Shown piece by piece: positions 1 through 10,268 of a stretch of 64,000 nucleotides of DNA. The notes beneath the pieces are model-generated. The model ran no database searches, was not told the DNA's origin, and saw only the letters and a program-made list of their open reading frames with translations. Both the position numbers and the translations under genes were made by a program. The stretch is from Sulfitobacter sabulilitoris (GTDB lineage Bacteria; Pseudomonadota; Alphaproteobacteria; Rhodobacterales; Rhodobacteraceae), in the NCBI RefSeq assembly GCF_005887615.1, contig NZ_VANS01000001.1, forward strand, positions 297,415-361,414, read 5' to 3'. Position 1 is the stretch's first letter; each line of letters opens with the position of its first letter.

Positions 1-1840
<1,840 letters not shown>

Positions 1841-2111
1841 TCGGGGCTCCCTTGGATGTGAATGGGTGTTGGGAAAGGTATTGCCTGCTCAATGCATCAG
1901 GACGGGTCGCGGATCAACTCAAATCCCGGGTTCTGCGTCATTTTGTATACCATTGTGTACCGAGTTGCGCGCACGACCGCACCACATTCCGGCGGAACGT
2001 GCGCTGAGGCACAGTTTGGTCGCGCAGGTCTCAAGAAACCTTGATTGGTTATTTCAGGACCGCGAGAGTACCTAGGAACCACGCCCCGAAATGAAACAGC
2101 AGCGGAATGAC

Positions 2112-2807
2112 ATGAAAAGACTGGTTCTCGCCTTCGCGGCACTATGGTTGACTGCCGCACCCGCCTTTGCGCAAGGCTCGCCGGTCGTGGTCGAACTCTT
2201 TACCTCGCAGGGCTGTTCGTCCTGTCCGCCGGCGGATGAGATCCTGCATGAACTGGCCAAGCGGGACGATGTGATCGCGCTCGCGTTGCATGTGGATTAC
2301 TGGGACTATATCGGCTGGAAGGACGAATTCGCCGACCCCGCCCATGCCGAGCGGCAACGCGCCTATGCGCGCGTGGCGGGGCGCCGGTCGATCTACACCC
2401 CGCAGATGATCGTGAACGGAAAGACCGACATCGTCGGCGCCAAGCCGATGAAGCTGATGGAGGCGATCGCCGCGCACAAGGCGAATGCGCCCCGCGCGAC
2501 CGTCGCCCTGACCCGCAGCGGGGATACGATCACGATCGATGCGCGGCGGCTTGATCCGACCGTGGGGCCGATGGACGTGATGATGCTTCGCTATACACCC
2601 GAACGCGAAAGCCGGATCAGCAGGGGCGAGAACGCGGGCAAGACCATCACCTATGCCAACGTCACCCAAGGGCTGACGATGGTGGGAAAATGGGACGGAC
2701 GCGAGGCGCTGACCCTGACGGCGCAGGCACCCGGCGATGCGCCGGTGGCGGTGTTGCTGCAGGCAAGCGGCACGGGGCCGATCCATGCTGCGGCGGCGCT
2801 CGACTGA
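2112..2807 (+). CDS. DUF1223 secreted thioredoxin-fold protein
   Basis: Exported protein of the DUF1223 family, whose biochemical role is not established. The N-terminus MKRLVLAFAALWLTAAPAFAQG is a clear Sec signal peptide. The mature protein begins with a VELFTSQGCSSCPPADE motif, a thioredoxin-like strand-turn-helix with a CxxC pair, which suggests a periplasmic redox or metal-handling role (inference). The full product is 231 residues, near the usual family length. An in-frame ATG at 2091 would add seven residues; 2112 was preferred because it gives the more standard signal peptide and has GGAA six bases upstream. It faces the acyltransferase gene across only 44 bases. Confidence 0.88.
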   Translation: MKRLVLAFAALWLTAAPAFAQGSPVVVELFTSQGCSSCPPADEILHELAKRDDVIALALHVDYWDYIGWKDEFADPAHAERQRAYARVAGRRSIYTPQMIVNGKTDIVGAKPMKLMEAIAAHKANAPRATVALTRSGDTITIDARRLDPTVGPMDVMMLRYTPERESRISRGENAGKTITYANVTQGLTMVGKWDGREALTLTAQAPGDAPVAVLLQASGTGPIHAAAALD

Positions 2808-2851
2808 GCAGAGGCGCCTGCGGGGCCCGCAACGCCCGGCTCAGACGTGCC

Positions 2852-3742
2852 TCAGTTGTCGTGGATCCGCCAGCGGCGGTGCACCCAGAACCATTGCGTC
2901 GGGTCCGCCTCGATCCGGGCGCCGAGGCTGTCGTTCAGCGCCTGTGTCATCGCGCGCGGATCGGTACCGCTGACCGGCGCTTCGAGAACGGCATCGAACG
3001 ACAGGCCGTCGGCGCGCCGGATGCCGTAGAACGGGATCAGCAGCGCATCATAGCGCAAGGCCAATTCCGCCGCCGAGAGCGCCGTATTCGCGGGTTGGCC
3101 GAGAAAATCCAACGGCGGCGCGCCGAACACATGCTGGTCGAACAGCAGCACCAACTGCCCCCCGGCCTTGAGGTGGCGCACGAACCCGGCCGTGCCGCGA
3201 CGCCCTTGCGGGAACACCGGGCCGCCGAACGCTTCCATCGTCTTGACGTAATGCGCGTTGAAATAGGGGTTCGCCATATCGCGGTACAGCCCGCCGATAT
3301 CAAAGCCGCGCGCGACGAGCGCCGCGCGCGTCGCCTCGTAGTTGCCGTAGTGACCGGTGACCAGGATCACAGGCTGTCGCTTGGCCGCCGCGCGCTCAAG
3401 GGCGGCCAAACCGGGCCCCTGCGGCACGACACCGGCCATGCGTTGCGGGAAATCGCGGGCCGAATAGTTTTCGATGAAGGTGCGGCCCGCGTTGTTGAGG
3501 CATCGCCCCGCGATGGCCCGGCGGCGGCGGGCGGGCATGTCGGGATAGATCATCGCCAGATTGTCGATTGCGCGCCTGCGGTAGCCCGCCAACGGCCCCA
3601 GCCCGTGTTGCACGACCCATCCCACCAGCCGGACGCGGGCGGCATAGGGCAGCAGCAGCGCCAGCCGGATGATGCCGACGATCACAAGGTTGCTGACGTA
3701 GTGGCCGATCCGGCGCGGCAGGGGGGAAGGGGTGTCAGACAT
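2852..3742 (-). CDS. Lysophospholipid/lauroyl acyltransferase (LpxL/HtrB-like)
   Basis: Inner-membrane acyltransferase of the LpxL/HtrB family, which transfers acyl chains to lipid A precursors or lysophospholipids. The catalytic H-x4-E box is visible as GHYGNYE, and the C-terminus ends in the family signature PTQWFWVHRRWR. An N-terminal membrane segment (VIVGIIRLALLLPYA) fits membrane anchoring. The start MSDTPSPLPRR at 3742 gives 296 residues, close to the usual 290-310; an upstream extension of the frame runs into the EamA transporter gene and is unlikely. It lies 44 bases downstream of that transporter on the same strand, so the two may be co-transcribed. The exact acyl acceptor cannot be read from sequence. 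Confidence 0.88.
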   Translation of the reverse strand: MSDTPSPLPRRIGHYVSNLVIVGIIRLALLLPYAARVRLVGWVVQHGLGPLAGYRRRAIDNLAMIYPDMPARRRRAIAGRCLNNAGRTFIENYSARDFPQRMAGVVPQGPGLAALERAAAKRQPVILVTGHYGNYEATRAALVARGFDIGGLYRDMANPYFNAHYVKTMEAFGGPVFPQGRRGTAGFVRHLKAGGQLVLLFDQHVFGAPPLDFLGQPANTALSAAELALRYDALLIPFYGIRRADGLSFDAVLEAPVSGTDPRAMTQALNDSLGARIEADPTQWFWVHRRWRIHDN

Positions 3743-3786
3743 CTGTCGGTCGCGGGCCTTGATCCGGGGCGCGGCAGGCGGAGCGC

Positions 3787-4692
3787 CTAGCGCCGTTGCC
3801 GTTCGCGGTGCCAGACATACAGACCCGTCGCCGCGATCACAAGCGCGCCCAGCAGCGTCAGCGCATCCGGCACCTCGCCGAAAAACGAAACCCCCCAGAG
3901 CGTTGCAAACACCAGTCCGAGGTAGTTGAACGGCGCCAGCAGACCCGCCTGCGCGGCGCTGAGCGCGCGGATCAGCAGCAGTTGCCCCAAGGTGCCGAAG
4001 CCCGCGATCATGGCCATCTGCACCGCTTCGCGCGGGCCGGGCGCGACCCAGACGAAGGGAATCGCCACACTCAGCAGCAGCGATCCCACAAGCCCGGTAT
4101 AGAACAGCGATGTCCATACGTCCTCATCCGCGCCGACGCGGCGGGTCAGCAGGGTATAGGCGGCAAAGCAGATCGCCGCGGCAAGCGGCAGGAGCGCGGC
4201 GGGGGTGAACGCCCCGGTGCCGGGGCGGATGATCAGCAGGGCGCCCACCAACGCCACGGCGATGGCGATCAGGCGGCGGCGTCCCATCGGTTCGCCAAGA
4301 AACAGCGTCGCGCCAAGGGCGATCAGCATCGGGTTGATGTTCATCACCGCCGCCGCTTCGGCCAATTCGATATGCGCGAGGCCGGAAAAGAAAAAGAACG
4401 TGGCGCTCATCAACAGGACTGACCGGCCAAGATGCAGCGGCAGGTAACGTGTCTGCGCGACCTGCCGCAACCGGGGGGCCACCAGAACCAGCACGAACAG
4501 CATCTGCCCCGCGTAGCGCGCCCAGAGCGCGGGCAGAGTGCCAAGTTCGGGCGTTACGGCCTTGACCGAGGCATCCATGCCCGAGAAACACAGCACCGCG
4601 CCGATCATCAAGGCGATCGCCCCTGTCGGGGCCGCGGGAATGGGACGCGGCGGCGGCGGGGCCACGGTGGGCGGTGTCGGGGTCAGGGTCAT
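3787..4692 (-). CDS. DMT-superfamily transporter (EamA domains)
   Basis: Ten-helix drug/metabolite transporter made of two EamA repeats, 301 residues. After a proline-rich cytoplasmic N-terminus the first repeat begins at ALMIGAVLCFSGMDASVK, with the conserved AEAAAVMNINPMLIALGATLFLGE stretch; the second repeat contains FNYLGLVFATLWGVSFFGE. The protein ends in a short basic tail (WHRERQRR). The family exports or imports small metabolites and substrate identity cannot be predicted. It precedes the acyltransferase gene by 44 bases on the same strand. No strong ribosome site is seen before the ATG at 4692, so the start is moderately certain. Confidence 0.88.
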   Translation of the reverse strand: MTLTPTPPTVAPPPPRPIPAAPTGAIALMIGAVLCFSGMDASVKAVTPELGTLPALWARYAGQMLFVLVLVAPRLRQVAQTRYLPLHLGRSVLLMSATFFFFSGLAHIELAEAAAVMNINPMLIALGATLFLGEPMGRRRLIAIAVALVGALLIIRPGTGAFTPAALLPLAAAICFAAYTLLTRRVGADEDVWTSLFYTGLVGSLLLSVAIPFVWVAPGPREAVQMAMIAGFGTLGQLLLIRALSAAQAGLLAPFNYLGLVFATLWGVSFFGEVPDALTLLGALVIAATGLYVWHRERQRR

Positions 4693-4954
4693 GCAACGGG
4701 CTTAGGGCGCGGCGCGGCATCTGTCCAGCGATGTGATCGCGCCCGGCGGTGAGACCGCCAACGCGGAAATTTCCCTGCGCCGGACCCGTCAATGCACCGC
4801 AGGGGCGTGCCGGGCCCGCGCGGTTCGGGGATCGGAGCGGGAGCGCCGTGCCTGCCCCAACCGGGTCTTGCCGATCCGCAAGGCCGCCGCACCGAGAGGC
4901 ACGGCGCGGCGCCCGTCCACCCTTTGGCCAGGCCGGCGCCGGATCCATCGCGGC

Positions 4955-6025
4955 TCAGCCGTCCGCCTCGTCCTCCGGCACCACGAGCAGCAGGTCGCCC
5001 GCCGCCTCCATCCTCCGGATCACCGATACCATGGTGGCCATCGCCTCCTCCACCTCGGTCGTCTTCAGCTTGCCGGCCTCGCCCATCTCTTCACGCAGCT
5101 GATCGGCCATGCGGCCCGACATGTTTTCCAGGATGAACTCCGCCGTGTCGGCCAGGCCCGCGGCCTCTGCCCCGGCAAGGGCGGTGACAAGCTGCGCCTG
5201 ATCGACTTCGCGCAGAACGCGCGGAATGTCGCGCGGGGCGATCCGTTGGGGGATGTTGGCGAAGGTAAAGATCGCGCGGCGCACCAGATCGGCAAAGCCC
5301 GCGTCGGTTTCGTCAAGTCCTTCTAGAACATCGTCGCGGGTGATCGAGGTCGAGGAATTGAGGATCGCCCCCACCCGTTCGACCGGGTCGTTGTCGAAGG
5401 CCCGCAGCGGTTGCGCGTCGAGTTGGCTGGCCAGCGACAGGCCGATCCGATCCACCGCGTCGGGCGTGACGGCCCCTGTCTGCGACACGGCGTAGGTGAT
5501 GCGCCGGGCGTCCGGCCCCGGCAGTCGACCCAGCAATTCCGCCGCGGCCGAGACATCGAGCTTGGACAGCAGAACGGCCCCGACCTCGATGCTTTCGGTT
5601 TGCAGAACCGGCAGAAGGCGATCGACCTCAAGGCCACGCAGCCGCGTCCACGGATCGCCGGAGGCCCGCACGCCCGCCTCCTTGCGCAGCCGGTCGGCGG
5701 TGCGGCGCGAAATCTTGCCATCCAGCGCGTCAAGCGCGCCCGCGATCCCGCCGGGAAAGGACAGGCCGATCCGCTCCAGCTCTTGCGAGAATTCGTCGAC
5801 CACGTCGGCCAATGTGTCGCGGTCCACCAGGCGCATCGATCCCATCTGCTTGGTCAGATGCGCCTGCAACTCCTCCGGCAGGTCCTCGAGCGGGATATCC
5901 GCGCCTTCGTTCAGCAGCAGCCGCACGACGATGGCGGCCTTTGCCCGACGGCTCAGCCGTGGTGCGGCGCCGCCCAGGGCCCCCGGCAAGGGCGCAAGGC
6001 CGTCCATCGGAATCATCTGTGTCAT
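4955..6025 (-). CDS. fliG: FliG-like flagellar motor switch protein (divergent, unlinked to flagellar genes)
   Basis: Homologue of the flagellar rotor protein FliG, 356 residues, with N-terminal, middle and C-terminal armadillo-like parts. The C-terminal domain is clear: FTFANIPQR, RVLREVDQAQLVTALAGAE, NMSGRMADQLREEM and VIRRMEAAGDLLL align with textbook FliG. Two features are off. The EHPQ motif of the middle domain reads QTESIEVG, and the acidic pair of the torque helix (DDR in Escherichia coli) reads APR. No other flagellar gene is in the window. The start at 6025 (MTQMIPMDG) follows a GAGGCGGG ribosome site; a longer frame to 6157 begins with unrelated residues. It may be a functional rotor part of a divergent motor or a FliG paralogue. 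Confidence 0.8.
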   Translation of the reverse strand: MTQMIPMDGLAPLPGALGGAAPRLSRRAKAAIVVRLLLNEGADIPLEDLPEELQAHLTKQMGSMRLVDRDTLADVVDEFSQELERIGLSFPGGIAGALDALDGKISRRTADRLRKEAGVRASGDPWTRLRGLEVDRLLPVLQTESIEVGAVLLSKLDVSAAAELLGRLPGPDARRITYAVSQTGAVTPDAVDRIGLSLASQLDAQPLRAFDNDPVERVGAILNSSTSITRDDVLEGLDETDAGFADLVRRAIFTFANIPQRIAPRDIPRVLREVDQAQLVTALAGAEAAGLADTAEFILENMSGRMADQLREEMGEAGKLKTTEVEEAMATMVSVIRRMEAAGDLLLVVPEDEADG

Positions 6026-6099
6026 CTTTGCCCGCCTCGGAATGATGTGTCCGACTGTGTGGCAGGCAAAGGTGAAGTTTCTCTGAAACCCGGCGCGGT

Positions 6100-6621
6100 T
6101 CAGTAGCTGTAGGTGGTGCCGGTCGCAATCGCGTTGCGCAGCGACGTCTCGGCCCATGTTCCGGTGCCGCCCTGCGCGCGGATCGCCCGCAACTGCCCCA
6201 TCGCCCCGGCGACATCGCCCGCCTCGACCATGCCCTGACCCATGTAGGACCGGGCCAGGATATTGCCGGGATTGCGCGCGATCGCCCTGGAATAGAACAC
6301 ATCGGCCAGGCCTGTATTGCCCAGCTTGCGATGCGTGAACCCCATGTACGTCAGGCGGCGGTCGTCGTTTTCCGGCAGCGCCGCCAGCAGCATCTGCGCG
6401 TCGTGATAGCGCCCGGCATAGGCGAGCTGGCGCACGCCCTGATAGACCTCGTCCGCATCCAGATGGTCGTTGAAGGCGTTTTTGCAGGTGCCGGTCTTGT
6501 CGTCATATATTTCGCCCGAGGTGCACCCCTTGGTCGGTTTGGGCGGCGCGGTTTCATCGCCGCCACCGGCGGCAAACAGGCCGGTGGGGCAGATCAGGGC
6601 GGCAGCAAGAAGAAAACGCAT
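6100..6621 (-). CDS. Small secreted TPR-like protein with a Cys motif
   Basis: Unrecognised 173-residue exported protein. It has a signal peptide (MRFLLAAALICPTGLFAAG), a proline/threonine-rich linker, then a short disulfide-like motif CTSGEIYDDKTGTCK. The rest looks like two or three tetratricopeptide-type helical pairs (RQLAYAGRYHDAQMLL, YMGFTHRKLGNTGLADVFY, ARSYMGQGMVEAGDVAGAM). Such proteins usually act as periplasmic scaffolds, but no partner is evident. The Cys motif recurs in the 52-residue protein encoded at 6729-6887, so the two genes are probably related in function. It lies upstream of the FliG-like gene on the same strand, 74 bases apart. Confidence 0.72.
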   Translation of the reverse strand: MRFLLAAALICPTGLFAAGGGDETAPPKPTKGCTSGEIYDDKTGTCKNAFNDHLDADEVYQGVRQLAYAGRYHDAQMLLAALPENDDRRLTYMGFTHRKLGNTGLADVFYSRAIARNPGNILARSYMGQGMVEAGDVAGAMGQLRAIRAQGGTGTWAETSLRNAIATGTTYSY

Positions 6622-6651
6622 GGAACACTCTCCGGAACAATGTGACTGCGC

Positions 6652-6688
6652 AAAAAATAGCGCAGCCTTACGAAGGGTAAAGCTGCGC
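6652..6688 (-). terminator. Rho-independent terminator after the 52-residue secreted protein gene
   Basis: Read on the minus strand, GCGCAGC and GCTGCGC form a stem extended by TTTAC/GTAAG around a five-base loop (6660-6688), directly followed by TATTTTTT. It lies 40 bases past the stop of the gene at 6729-6887 and separates it from the TPR-like gene. Confidence 0.8.
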
Positions 6689-6728
6689 GGCAGTCACGTT
6701 TTCGTTTTCCGCCCTGTCGGCGGTTGGC

Positions 6729-6887
6729 CTAGCTGTTGACGGAGGTCACGCAGGTGCCGGTCGCGGCGTCGTAGGTGGTTCCCTCGGCGCAGGACATCGC
6801 CTGACGGTCATAGGAACAGCCCTGCGCAAGGCTGAGTGTCGGGGCCAGTGCAAGTGCGACTGTGACGGCAAGGGTCTTGAAGGACAT
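6729..6887 (-). CDS. Very small secreted protein with C-x2-G-x2-YD-x2-TGTC motif
   Basis: 52-residue exported protein of unknown role. MSFKTLAVTVALALAPTLSLAQG is a signal peptide ending in an AxA-like site. The mature part is only about 30 residues and contains CSYDRQAMSCAEGTTYDAATGTCV, i.e. three to four cysteines that could form disulfides. The CAEGTTYDAATGTC segment closely matches CTSGEIYDDKTGTC in the neighbouring TPR-like protein. The start at 6887 gives a clean signal peptide; an extension of the frame to 6959 does not. It has its own terminator, so it can be expressed separately. Confidence 0.68.
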   Translation of the reverse strand: MSFKTLAVTVALALAPTLSLAQGCSYDRQAMSCAEGTTYDAATGTCVTSVNS

Positions 6888-6992
6888 GACGATGCTCCCT
6901 GTCTGAAAAACACTTTGTGCGATTGCCAGACAGGGTAGCAAGAATTGCCGTAGGGTCAACTAAAACCACTTCGCAGGGCAGGGCGCGGGGCC

Positions 6993-7045
6993 GATCGACC
7001 GCCGAACGCCGCCGAATGAACGGCGGTCGATCCCGATGTCGGGAT
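6993..7045. repeat. Two adjacent hairpins just past purB
   Basis: A perfect 12-base inverted repeat (GATCGACCGCCG at 6993-7004 and CGGCGGTCGATC at 7021-7032, 16-base loop) abuts a second short one (ATCCCGA/TCGGGAT, about 7030-7045). Both lie immediately after the purB stop. No T-run follows on either strand, so they may protect the purB transcript 3' end or act as a weak terminator. Confidence 0.5.
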
Positions 7046-7047
7046 CC

Positions 7048-8352
7048 TCAGTCCTTGAACACCCGCTTGAAAATCGTGTCCACATGCTTGGTGTGATAAC
7101 CGAGATCGAATTTCTCCTCGATCTGCTCGGCGCTCAGGGCCCTGAGCACATCGGCATCGCCCAGAAGTTCGGTCTTGAAGTCCTTGCCGTCTTCCCAGAC
7201 CTTCATCGCGTTGCGCTGCACCAGCTTGTAGGCATCCTCGCGGCTGACCCCGGCCTGTGTCAGCGCCAGCAGCACCCGCTGGCTCATGACAAGGCCGCGG
7301 AACTTGTTCATGTTGGCCAGCATGTTGTCGGGATAGATCACCAGCCTGTCGATCACGCCGGTCAGACGCGACAGGGCGAAATCCAGGGTGATCGTGGTGT
7401 CGGGTCCGATGTTGCGCTCCACGCTCGAGTGCGAGATGTCGCGTTCGTGCCACAGGGCGACATTTTCCAGCGCCGGCACCACCGACATGCGCACCAGGCG
7501 CGCCAGGCCCGTCAGGTTTTCGGTCAGCACCGGATTGCGCTTGTGCGGCATCGCGCTCGATCCCTTTTGGCCGGCGGAAAAGAACTCCTCCGCCTCGAGC
7601 ACTTCGGTACGCTGCATGTGGCGAATTTCGATCGCGATGTTCTCGATACTGCTCGACACCACGCCGAGAGCCGCGAAAAAGGCCGCGTGACGGTCGCGCG
7701 GGATCACCTGCGTGCTGATCGGCTCGGGCTCGAGCCCCAGTTTCCTGCAGACGTGCTCCTCGACGGCGGGGTCGATGTTGGCAAAGGTGCCGACGGCACC
7801 GGAAATCGCCCCGGTCGCGATCTCGCTGCGGGCCACGCGCAGGCGGGTCAGGTTCCGGTCCATTTCGGCGTAGAACCGCGCGAAGGTCAGGCCCATCGTG
7901 GTCGGTTCCGCGTGGATGCCGTGGCTGCGCCCGATCCGGACGGTGTCCTTGTGCTCCAGCGCCCGGCGCTTGAGGGCGGCCAAAAGCCCCTCCATATCCG
8001 CGATGAGAATGTCGGCGGCGCGGGTCAACTGCACGTTGAAGCAGGTATCGAGCACATCCGAGCTTGTCATGCCCTGGTGCACGAAGCGCGCCTCGTCGCT
8101 GCCCACGTGCTCGGCCAGATGCGTCAGAAAGGCGATCACGTCATGCTTGGTGACGGCCTCGATTTCGTCGATGCGGGCCACGTCGAACTCGACATCCTTG
8201 GCTTTCCACACCGCGTCGGCATTGGCGCGCGGGATCACACCCAGATCGGCCATCGCGTCGCAGGCGTGGGCCTCGATCTCGTACCAGATGCGGAACTTGG
8301 TCTCGGGCGACCAGATCGCGACCATTTCGGGGCGGGAATAACGCGGGATCAT
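7048..8352 (-). CDS. purB: Adenylosuccinate lyase
   Basis: Purine-biosynthesis enzyme of the fumarase/aspartase superfamily, cleaving SAICAR to AICAR and adenylosuccinate to AMP. The superfamily signature GSSAMPHKRNP containing the catalytic serine loop is present, as are GMTSSDVLDTCFNVQL and IGRSHGIHAEPTTMG. At 434 residues it has the length of the short bacterial PurB form. The start MIPRYSRPEMV at 8352 is the conserved N-terminus of this subfamily; an upstream ATG at 8382 adds unconserved residues. It stands alone on its strand with hairpins just past its stop. Confidence 0.97.
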   Translation of the reverse strand: MIPRYSRPEMVAIWSPETKFRIWYEIEAHACDAMADLGVIPRANADAVWKAKDVEFDVARIDEIEAVTKHDVIAFLTHLAEHVGSDEARFVHQGMTSSDVLDTCFNVQLTRAADILIADMEGLLAALKRRALEHKDTVRIGRSHGIHAEPTTMGLTFARFYAEMDRNLTRLRVARSEIATGAISGAVGTFANIDPAVEEHVCRKLGLEPEPISTQVIPRDRHAAFFAALGVVSSSIENIAIEIRHMQRTEVLEAEEFFSAGQKGSSAMPHKRNPVLTENLTGLARLVRMSVVPALENVALWHERDISHSSVERNIGPDTTITLDFALSRLTGVIDRLVIYPDNMLANMNKFRGLVMSQRVLLALTQAGVSREDAYKLVQRNAMKVWEDGKDFKTELLGDADVLRALSAEQIEEKFDLGYHTKHVDTIFKRVFKD

Positions 8353-8466
8353 GGGCAAAGACCTTTTTGACAGTGTGTTCATCGGTTGCGCAGGCTCTTA
8401 AACTGACCTGTAGCGCACCACAAGGCACCCACCCGCGAAATGCGGCCAGGGGCAACACGAGGGATC

Positions 8467-8928
8467 ATGGATCACGACGACACAGATAACGACGCCGACA
8501 CCCGAGACACCCGAGACACCCGCGATGTCCGCGCGCGCGTATTGGCGGATTTCGAGGGCCGCTGGCGGATCGAGCGCCGCATCACGCAGCACGATGGCCC
8601 GCCCGCGCGGTTCGACGGGCAGGCGGTCTGGTCGCCGGAGGGCGACGCCCTGCGCTATGTGGAACGCGGTGAACTGCGGATCGAGGGGCAGCGCGCGATG
8701 CAGGCCGAGCGGCGCTACCTGTGGCGGGCCGATCTGAGCGTCTGGTTCGAGGATGGGCAGTTTTTTCACCTGGTCCCCCCCGGCGGCGGCGATGCGGCGC
8801 ATTGGTGCGCCCCCGATGCGTACGATGTGTCCTATGACTTCGCACTCTGGCCCCGGTTTCGCGTCGTCTGGCGGGTGCGCGGCCCGCGCAAGGATTACAC
8901 GATGACCAGCACCTACGCGCCGCTGTGA
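8467..8928 (+). CDS. DUF6314 family protein
   Basis: 153-residue cytoplasmic protein of a family (DUF6314) common in Rhodobacterales, of unknown function. It probably forms a small lipocalin-like beta barrel (inference from the alternating short strands FEGRWRIERRI, ALRYVERGELRI, YLWRADLSVWFEDG and FRVVWRVRGPRKDYTMTSTY). The N-terminus is an aspartate-rich stretch encoded by a nine-base repeat (three copies of GACACCCGA/C). The start at 8467 follows a GAGGGATC ribosome site. A strong terminator follows 20 bases past the stop, so it is a one-gene unit. Confidence 0.8.
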   Translation: MDHDDTDNDADTRDTRDTRDVRARVLADFEGRWRIERRITQHDGPPARFDGQAVWSPEGDALRYVERGELRIEGQRAMQAERRYLWRADLSVWFEDGQFFHLVPPGGGDAAHWCAPDAYDVSYDFALWPRFRVVWRVRGPRKDYTMTSTYAPL

Positions 8929-8947
8929 GTGGCGGTGATCCGGCGGA

Positions 8948-8978
8948 GAGGCGCCGCCGGGCGGCGGCGCCTCGTTTC
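8948..8978 (+). terminator. Strong hairpin terminator after the DUF6314 gene
   Basis: GAGGCGCCGCC (8948-8958) pairs perfectly with GGCGGCGCCTC (8963-8973) around GGGC and is followed by GTTTC. It sits between two convergent genes. Confidence 0.7.
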
Positions 8979-9053
8979 ATTCCGGGTGCCCGTGGCACCG
9001 CGAGCCCATGGGCTCAGCCCTCTGCGCGTGGGCCCCGCGCTGCGGCGGTCGCG

Positions 9054-10268
9054 TCAGGCGACGAGTTCGGTGAGCACCGTCGAACTGCGTTCCAGCGTGC
9101 GGTGAACGGGGCATTTGTCGGCGATCTCCAGCAGTTTGCGGCGCTGGGTGTCGTCGAGCGGACCGCGCAGCGTGATGCGTCGGCGCCAGGTGTCGATCTT
9201 GTCGCCCACGCCGGTGTCGGCATCCTGCGCGTGGACCTTGTCGTGGCTGACATCGACCGAGACATGCTCCAGCCGCCAGCCCTTGCGGCGGGCGTACATG
9301 CGGATCGTCATCGAGGTGCACGCCCCCAGACCCGCCGACAGCAGACCGTAGGGGGTCAGCCCGCGGTTGGTGCCGCCATAGGCCAGCGGTTCGTCGGCGA
9401 GCAGGTGGTGCGACGGACCCGATGACACGTCCTGAAGATAGCCGTCGGGGTCTGCCTCGGACACGCGCACGATGCCTTCGGGGGCGCCGGGAGGCGGGGC
9501 CGGTGCCCTGAGCGGGATGTAGCGGCGCGCCCAAGTGGCCATCACGTCGGCGGCATATTCCGCATCCTCGGCCCGGCTGATCAGGTGATCGGCCCCGTCC
9601 AGCGTGACAAAGCTCTTGGGGTGCCTTGCGGCAAGGAAAATCTCGCTGGCATTGTCGATGCCGACGATGGCGTCGCGCGGCGCGTGCAGGATCAGGAGCG
9701 CCGCATCGAGGTTGGAGATCGCCGGTGTCAGCGCGCCGGCAGCCACATCTTCGAGAAAGGCCTTGCCGATCTTGAAGGGCCGCCCGCCGAGCGACACCTC
9801 GGCCACGCCCTTGGCGATGATTTCGGGCAGGGCATCCGCGAAATTATGGGTCACGTGCTGCGGATCGAAGGGCGCGCCGATGGTCGCCACCGCCCTGATC
9901 TGCGGGATCTGCGATGCGGCCTTGAGCACGGCGGAGCCGCCAAGGCTGTGCCCGATGAGCAGGTCCGGCGGCAGGCCGCGCCCGTCGAGATAGCGGCAGG
10001 CGGCGATCAGGTCTTCGACGTTGGAGGTGAAGGAGGTATTGGCGAATTCGCCCTCGGAATGGCCCAGTCCGGTGAAATCGAACCGCAGGACCGCGATGCC
10101 CATCGTCGTCAGCCGCGCGGCGATGCGCCTTGCGGCGGGAATGTCCTTGCCGCAGGTAAAGCAATGCGCAAAGAGCGCCGTGGCCAGATGCGGGCCATCG
10201 GGCAGATCGAGCCGGGCGGCAAGCTCCGCGCCATCGTGGCCGGGAAAGGTGATGCGGTCGGTTGGCAT
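9054..10268 (-). CDS. Alpha/beta hydrolase-OsmC fusion protein
   Basis: Two-domain cytoplasmic protein of 404 residues. Residues 1-250 are an alpha/beta hydrolase: nucleophile elbow GHSLGGS, oxyanion-region AHCFTCGKDI, and late His in DGADHLIS. Residues from about 270 form an OsmC/Ohr-type peroxide-reducing domain, with the redox cysteines in LGACTSMTIRMYARRKGW and DKCPVHRTLE. OsmC domains reduce organic hydroperoxides, and the hydrolase half may release or accept the hydroperoxide-bearing ester (inference). The start MPTDRITFPG at 10268 is the conserved domain start. The fusion itself is a known architecture in proteobacteria; the substrate is not known. Confidence 0.9.
   Translation of the reverse strand: MPTDRITFPGHDGAELAARLDLPDGPHLATALFAHCFTCGKDIPAARRIAARLTTMGIAVLRFDFTGLGHSEGEFANTSFTSNVEDLIAACRYLDGRGLPPDLLIGHSLGGSAVLKAASQIPQIRAVATIGAPFDPQHVTHNFADALPEIIAKGVAEVSLGGRPFKIGKAFLEDVAAGALTPAISNLDAALLILHAPRDAIVGIDNASEIFLAARHPKSFVTLDGADHLISRAEDAEYAADVMATWARRYIPLRAPAPPPGAPEGIVRVSEADPDGYLQDVSSGPSHHLLADEPLAYGGTNRGLTPYGLLSAGLGACTSMTIRMYARRKGWRLEHVSVDVSHDKVHAQDADTGVGDKIDTWRRRITLRGPLDDTQRRKLLEIADKCPVHRTLERSSTVLTELVA

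Noticed and set aside
1940-1965. GTATACC/GTGTACC repeat before acnA as an operator
   Set aside because: Short and imperfect, with no matching regulator motif that I can name.
2814-2837. GC-rich hairpin between the DUF1223 gene and the convergent acyltransferase gene as a terminator
   Set aside because: Stem is possible but the loop is minimal and no T-run follows on either strand.
7036-8370. 444-codon plus-strand frame opposite purB
   Set aside because: Same length as the PurB frame it mirrors and no recognisable motif.
8476-8525. GACACCCGA nine-base repeat as a regulatory or CRISPR-like array
   Set aside because: Only three short copies inside the DUF6314 coding region, encoding an acidic DTR stretch; a simple coding repeat.
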